Part shown: positions 35,201-38,997 of the stretch, piece after piece
Layout: every line of letters starts with the position of its first letter
How positions within the stretch are numbered: position 1 is the first letter of the stretch
DNA from: Cylindrodendrum hubeiense
Lineage: Eukaryota; Ascomycota; Sordariomycetes; Hypocreales; Nectriaceae
NCBI GenBank assembly: GCA_014621425.1
Contig: JAANBB010000384.1
Span: 1-38,997, forward strand
DNA: 38,997 bases
Reading direction: 5' to 3'
Position numbers and translations under genes: made by a program
Notes under the pieces: model-generated
Databases searched by the model: none
Seen by the model: only the letters and a program-made list of their open reading frames with translations
Told to the model about the DNA's origin: nothing

Positions 35201-35612
35201 GTTGGCCCGGGTCGAGTCAACCCGCTGGCTGAGGGATTGAGTCTGCTTCTTCAGGTCGTCCACCTCCTCCTGTGACAGGATCTCATATTGCTTGCTGTCG
35301 GAGAGGGCCGTCTCGGTGAGCAGGTGGACCTGGATGGGGTCCTTTAGGTCGACGAGGGCCGAGCTTTGGGTGCGATCGGGATTCATCTATGAGGGAGTCA
35401 GTTGCTGCTTCGGGGCTCATGGGCTTGGGCTTGGGCTTGGCGAGCTCGCGACGTACTGGGTTGAATCGCGGAGGGTCCTGCTCGAAGCCCGTGAGGATGT
35501 CCTTTCGGTAGCCCTCGACGAGTGTTTTGCCGTTGGGGCTCGGGGCTGAGGGAGACAGCCTGGAGTCGGCGTAGTCGTAGGGACCCGCGTCAGTCGTCGC
35601 GTACATATTCAT
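32293..35612 (-). CDS. Uds1-domain (up-regulated during septation) coiled-coil protein
   Basis: A 1063-residue protein of the fungal Uds1 family, whose name comes from induction during septation; the molecular role is unknown. Three exons: 35612..35457, 35386..32444 and 32385..32293. Intron 1 is 70 nt (GTACGT...CTGAC...CATAG) and intron 2 is 58 nt (GTATGT...ACAG). The Uds1 domain starts near residue 60 (IQVHLLTETALSDSKQYEIL). Long coiled coils follow, with an acidic break near 430-450. A block of about twelve 14-residue repeats (QRDAQIDEHAVLLQ type) lies at about 630-800. More coiled coil leads to a basic C-terminus, GKSPLSPR. The start is the ATG at 35612; upstream in-frame sequence has only a TTG. 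Two small uORFs precede it. The predicted shape is a long rod or scaffold. Confidence 0.88.
33209..33720 (-). repeat. 42-bp coding minisatellite, about 11-12 copies
   Basis: In-frame 42-bp units encode 14-residue repeats in the Uds1-domain protein. The best-kept copies are at about 33235..33615, with GCATCACGCTG or GCATCGCGTTG recurring every 42 bp. Some neighbours are identical in protein. At the 5' coding end the pattern breaks into 7-residue half units (ERNAQID, ERDAQLQ). Confidence 0.92.
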
Positions 35613-36998
35613 GACTGCGGAGCTCAATGTCGCGTTATCGTAGTCATCAACACATTACACAAGGAAAAGAATGCAGTCGTCGGCTCAGGAACTCGCTCCA
35701 GGGGCCATAGGCGATGGTGGCTGGTCGGAGGATGAGACTCAGAATGTCTGGTGGGCTTCGCGCTGGCTCGGGGGGCCCGGGGGGTGTGGGTTGAACAAAG
35801 GAGGCGGGTAGGCGCTGGGATGCCCACGAGGGCCAGGCAGGGGGTCGTTAGCGGTTGCGGTTTCGCGCGGCGACGGTTCTTCTCCAGCGGAACAGAGGGC
35901 GAGCGACCGGGAGGGAAGAAGCGAATACAGGTGAATAGGGAGAGGACGGGGGCAGACGAGGGTGGAAAGTGGAATAGGAAAAGGGAAAGGAAAAGGAAAG
36001 GGAAAAGGAGGTCCATCGACAAGTCCATTTGGGATAGTGGATCCCCAAGTTCTTGGAGGTGCGAAAATGGCGGGCGGCGTCCACTCCAGCGCGTGCACGC
36101 CCTGCAGCATGCATCAGCTCTATGTAATTAGTGGGCCCTGCCGCTGGAGGCTGGGCGGAACTCCCCTGGAAGGGCACGTCCACGACGCCTAACTGGTTAC
36201 GCTGAACCCGCTGGGATGGTTCGAAATGGGCGGCACTGCAGCGCCTGGCCAGCTAAGCCGGATCAGGGACCCTAGCCATGGGGGGCACCTCTTCTAAGAT
36301 TCCATCTCGTGGCGGAGCTGCTCTGCTATTTTGCACCGACGGGCAGCAGACGAATAGGTGCTTCTCTCGTCCCTCCATCAACTTCCCAAGCGCGCTTTTG
36401 GATGTGGAATCTTATTTATAGCCTTTGAGGCTCGCATCCTCCTCAACGTCCATCGCCAGCTTCTGCGTGCTGCTGTCGATCCAGCTGACGTCTACAGATA
36501 AACCTAGCTGGCTATGGGTGGGCGGTGCCGTGGCTGGCTGGCTGGCCATGACGATCCCCCATGACCGGCATTTCCCAGCTCCCCCCATCCCTCACATTCA
36601 TGCGGCACCCGGTTTCGCAACCAAAGCTGAGAGATGCAGACGCAGGCGAGGAGGCATATGAGGACGCAGACGAAGCAGACGAGGACCGTCGAGCGTGACA
36701 ACACTGCAGGGCTGAACGCCACCAGCTATAAACAACAAAGTCTTGAACCGTTGAGTCAAGCGCCGACTCCCTGTGCTTGTGTGGATGGGGGGCGTTTAGG
36801 TCTGTTATTCGCAGCATCTGACTTTGTGTTTGAGACAATTCACCCGTCCCTCCATCTCGTAGACTTGCGATTGGACACGCGACGCACCCGGTACAGGTTT
36901 GGTTCCCGCAATGTGACGGAACATCGCTGGCGAGTAGAGGTAAGTACGTATACGCAGCGAGTACTTGGTTCTCGCTGTCTTCCCGCACAAGCTCACTA
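35613..36998. other. Intergenic: Uds1 gene upstream region and Dsc2 3' region
   Basis: No gene supported. The minus strand has a strong pyrimidine tract (plus-strand GA-rich, 35965..36011), the likely transcription start zone of the Uds1 gene. Open frames here are low-complexity Pro/Phe or Lys/Gly runs from that tract. Confidence 0.6.
35624..35655 (-). promoter_or_regulatory. Two chained uORFs before the Uds1-domain gene
   Basis: On the minus strand ATG-TGT-TGA (35655..35647) is followed by ATG-ACT...CAT-TGA (35647..35624, peptide MTTITRH). The first stop and second start overlap as TGATG. The main ATG lies 11 nt after the second stop. They matter only if the transcript begins upstream, which the pyrimidine tract near 35965..36011 (minus strand) suggests. 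Confidence 0.5.
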
Positions 36999-37899
36999 CT
37001 AGAGCACCTCTCGCATCTGGTCGTAAATCTGCTGCCCCATGGTCCTCCTCCGCTCGGCCTGTCCATCTCCCGCGCCCTGGGCCCCTTGCGCACCCGTCGT
37101 CACGGCGGAGCTCTCGCCCTCGAGTCGTCGCCTCAATCCCTCGAACTCGGCGCTGCGCCTCTGCGAGCTCAGCCCCACCACCCAGCCCGGCACTCGCCAG
37201 CGTACCAGCGCTGCCGGCAGCAGTCCCTCCCGCCACGCGTATCCCACCACCCAGCCAATGGCGGCCCCCAACAGCGAGCCCGGCCACTGCAGCAGCGCCA
37301 GGTGGACGGCAATGGCATACTTGTAAGACTTGTCCGAGAAGGTCAGCCCGACAAACGGCTCGTTCGTTGGCGGTGCCTCAGACGTGGCAACGCGGTACTT
37401 GTACATGTGCGGCACCATGGCGTGGTACTGCGCCAGCATGGCAAAGATGATGGGCGTCGGACCTGCCGGCATGTAGTTGAACCACCCAGCAGTCAGAGGC
37501 CGCAGAACAATCATAACGAGGGGCGGAAGAGCGGCGGTGAGAAGATACGCGACAATGAGGAAGGACTAGAGGGGCAGGGACGTTAGCACTCTCTTCATGA
37601 GACTCCCAGAAGCTGTCGAGTAAGCCAGCGCAGGAACAACTCACAGCAAACTTGCGAGACCCCCACATGCGCTCGATGATGCGCAGGTTGTAGATGGTCA
37701 TGGCCGCAAAGAGTACCTCGGACGAATTGGCGTAGCTCAGCTGGTAGGTCATCAGCCGCCAGAATTGCCGATAGCGCCAGATATGGGTGTCGATGAGGAT
37801 GTAGAAGTAGTGCTTGACGTCGAGGACGCTGGCCAGGATGGAGCCCGCGATGAGACCCATGACCGCAAGCCGGGTCACAGGGGCGTTCGTGAAGGACAT
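36999..37899 (-). CDS. dsc2: Dsc2/UBAC2-like rhomboid pseudoprotease
   Basis: A 273-residue multispan membrane protein of the Dsc2/UBAC2 family. In fungi Dsc2 is part of the Golgi DSC ubiquitin ligase that leads to SREBP cleavage and low-oxygen sterol control. Two exons: 37899..37645 and 37565..36999. The 79-nt intron (37566..37644) has donor GTGAGT, branch GCTAAC and acceptor CTAG. It splices exactly inside the family motif, giving YNLRIIERMWGSRKFASFL at about 70-88, which closely parallels human UBAC2. About five to six membrane helices are predicted. No catalytic Ser/His pair of active rhomboids is seen. Beyond the last helix, a basic/Ala-Gly tail ends MGQQIYDQMREVL; I see no UBA domain. 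A Derlin is the main alternative but fits less well. Confidence 0.82.
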
Positions 37900-38997
37900 T
37901 TTGGGAGTGCGACGGTAACTTGGCCGTTTGTGTCTATCGGTTCATGCTGCGCGTGGCCAAGGACGGGGTGTTGGGTATGGCCACGATGTGTCCCTATGGT
38001 GTCGGTTATGCCAACGTGGTCCGGCCGCGCTGACGGAGCTTCGGTGGGCGAGTGATGGCGCGGAGTGGGTTGTGTTGAGCTTTGAGAAGACCCTACGGCT
38101 ACGCAGAAGCTACCAATTGTCGTTGTCGAGGTCTCCCTGCTCTTCGAGTCGCGCGTTCAACAGCGGAAGCTCGTATACGCATCCCCAAGCTTCCAAGTGG
38201 CATTATGGGAATCACGTGAACGCGGATAATGGTGGGGATCGGGGACGGTGGGGTTCATCTCCATATTGTTTTGACGGGCCGGGGGGGGGGTTCGAAACGT
38301 TGCGCCTGGGATCGACAAGGGGGAAACGGAGAAATAAAAAGTCAAATATATCAGAACCCTTTAGCATAGAAGAACGGGGGTAGAGCCATGGCTCGAGGAT
38401 GCTACTAGGCCAGCACGGGGTGGGCTATACGCCGTAGAGGACCGAGCATTGACAGCTCGCGACTGCTGCAATTCAAGATACCGGCGCCATCCTTGGCCTA
38501 GCCTGGAGCAAGCACAGATGGAGCCCCAGCAAAGACGTCACCGCGCTCCTGATGCTGCAGGCGGGAGTGGGGGGGCGTTTGCGTTATCCCGGCTAGAAGG
38601 CGGCCAGGACGCCGGAGTGGCAGACTTGCAGGAGGTTTCAGTGCTGAATGCTGAGAGGCCGGGGGGGAATTGGCGGCCTTTGGCCGAGAGACGTCGAGTT
38701 ACTCACAAACTCGAGGCTTTTCGCAGCTGTAGGCCATCGCAATCTCGGGCTGCCAGGGAGGATTCTGGGGGTCTTCAGGGGCACGAGGGGCGGTCACTGC
38801 ACCTCTCACTTCATTTTCACTCAGGCGCGAGGGCCAGTGAAACCTCCATAACGGTTCATCCACCGCCCATCCGCCGCCGGATACTGAAAGACCGGCAGGG
38901 AGGGAGGGGTTCGGGGCGTCGGCATCTCGACGGTCTCCTCGGACTAATTGCTGGATGAGGGGTCATCTTCATGATTCTAGCGCCAGTTATTCCGAGT
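37900..38997. other. Upstream region of Dsc2 and unassigned right edge
   Basis: No gene supported. A 3-codon uORF on the minus strand (ATG at 37945, MNR) lies 46 nt before the Dsc2 start. An ATCACGTGA E-box lies at 38211. A G-run at about 38280..38291 and GC-rich sequence fill the rest. A neighbouring gene may begin beyond 38997. Confidence 0.55.
38211..38219. promoter_or_regulatory. ATCACGTGA E-box upstream of Dsc2
   Basis: ATCACGTGA lies 312 bp upstream of the Dsc2 ATG. This exact form of E-box is a known binding sequence for SREBP-type bHLH factors in animals. Since Dsc2 acts in SREBP activation, a feedback site is conceivable, but the motif is short and common. Confidence 0.35.

Noticed and set aside
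36965..37586. Plus-strand open frames across the Dsc2 gene
   Set aside because: Antisense shadows; the minus strand gives a spliced protein with clear UBAC2/Dsc2 motifs.
38650..38745. Possible minus-strand mini-exon (ATGGCCTAC...GTGAGT)
   Set aside because: A good donor follows an ATG, but no acceptor restores a convincing protein; kept as unassigned.
38449..38958. 169-codon plus-strand open frame at the right edge
   Set aside because: It begins with TTG, is Arg/Ser/Gly-rich and has no family feature.

Overview
The window is nuclear DNA of a filamentous ascomycete, most likely a sordariomycete and probably in or near the Hypocreales. Seven of the ten genes are split by short introns (about 50-160 nt) with GTRNGN donors, CTRAC-type branch sites and YAG acceptors. 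Gene families point the same way: an orotidine-phosphate decarboxylase with a long internal insert, a Uds1-domain septation protein, and a Dsc2/UBAC2-type membrane protein. I cannot name the species from sequence alone.

Layout, left to right. (1) 1-3882, minus: dynactin p150Glued, its 3' end cut off by the window edge. (2) 4670-6832, minus: HMG-box transcription factor. (3) 8390-9954, minus: RVB1, the AAA+ ATPase (four exons). (4) 10600-11997, minus: EamA/DMT-type multispan transporter. (5) 14850-15956, plus: OMP decarboxylase (pyr4/ura3 type). (6) 16589-17118, minus: TAF13, a TFIID histone-fold subunit (two exons). (7) 17535-17914, plus: a tiny Kish/TMEM167 gene of four exons, the first coding only the start codon. 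(8) 17915-25570: a gene-poor stretch of about 7.7 kb full of short tandem repeats. (9) 25571-28674, plus: a long ATG-free leader followed by an intronless Sok1/Tcp11-family gene. (10) 28675-32292: gene-free, with a (CA)n tract, a 12-bp repeat and an AT-rich island. (11) 32293-35612, minus: Uds1-domain coiled-coil protein with a 42-bp coding minisatellite. (12) 36999-37899, minus: Dsc2-like rhomboid pseudoprotease. (13) 37900-38997: promoter side of Dsc2 and unassigned sequence.

The genes are mostly housekeeping and do not form a pathway cluster. Loose themes are transcription and chromatin (RVB1, TAF13, HMG factor), the cytoskeleton and septation (dynactin, Uds1 protein), the Golgi/ER membrane system (Kish, Dsc2), pyrimidine synthesis (OMP decarboxylase) and cAMP-related signalling (Sok1-like). 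TAF13 and Kish are divergent and share about 416 bp of upstream DNA.

I found no mobile element, secondary-metabolite cluster, CRISPR array, tRNA or rRNA. The most interesting signals are translational and structural: a 9-codon upstream ORF whose TAA overlaps the dynactin ATG; two chained uORFs before the Uds1 gene; a Sok1 leader in which every upstream ATG falls inside one predicted 5'-UTR intron; a Dsc2 with no visible UBA domain; and a dense population of 7-19-bp tandem duplications in the non-coding DNA.
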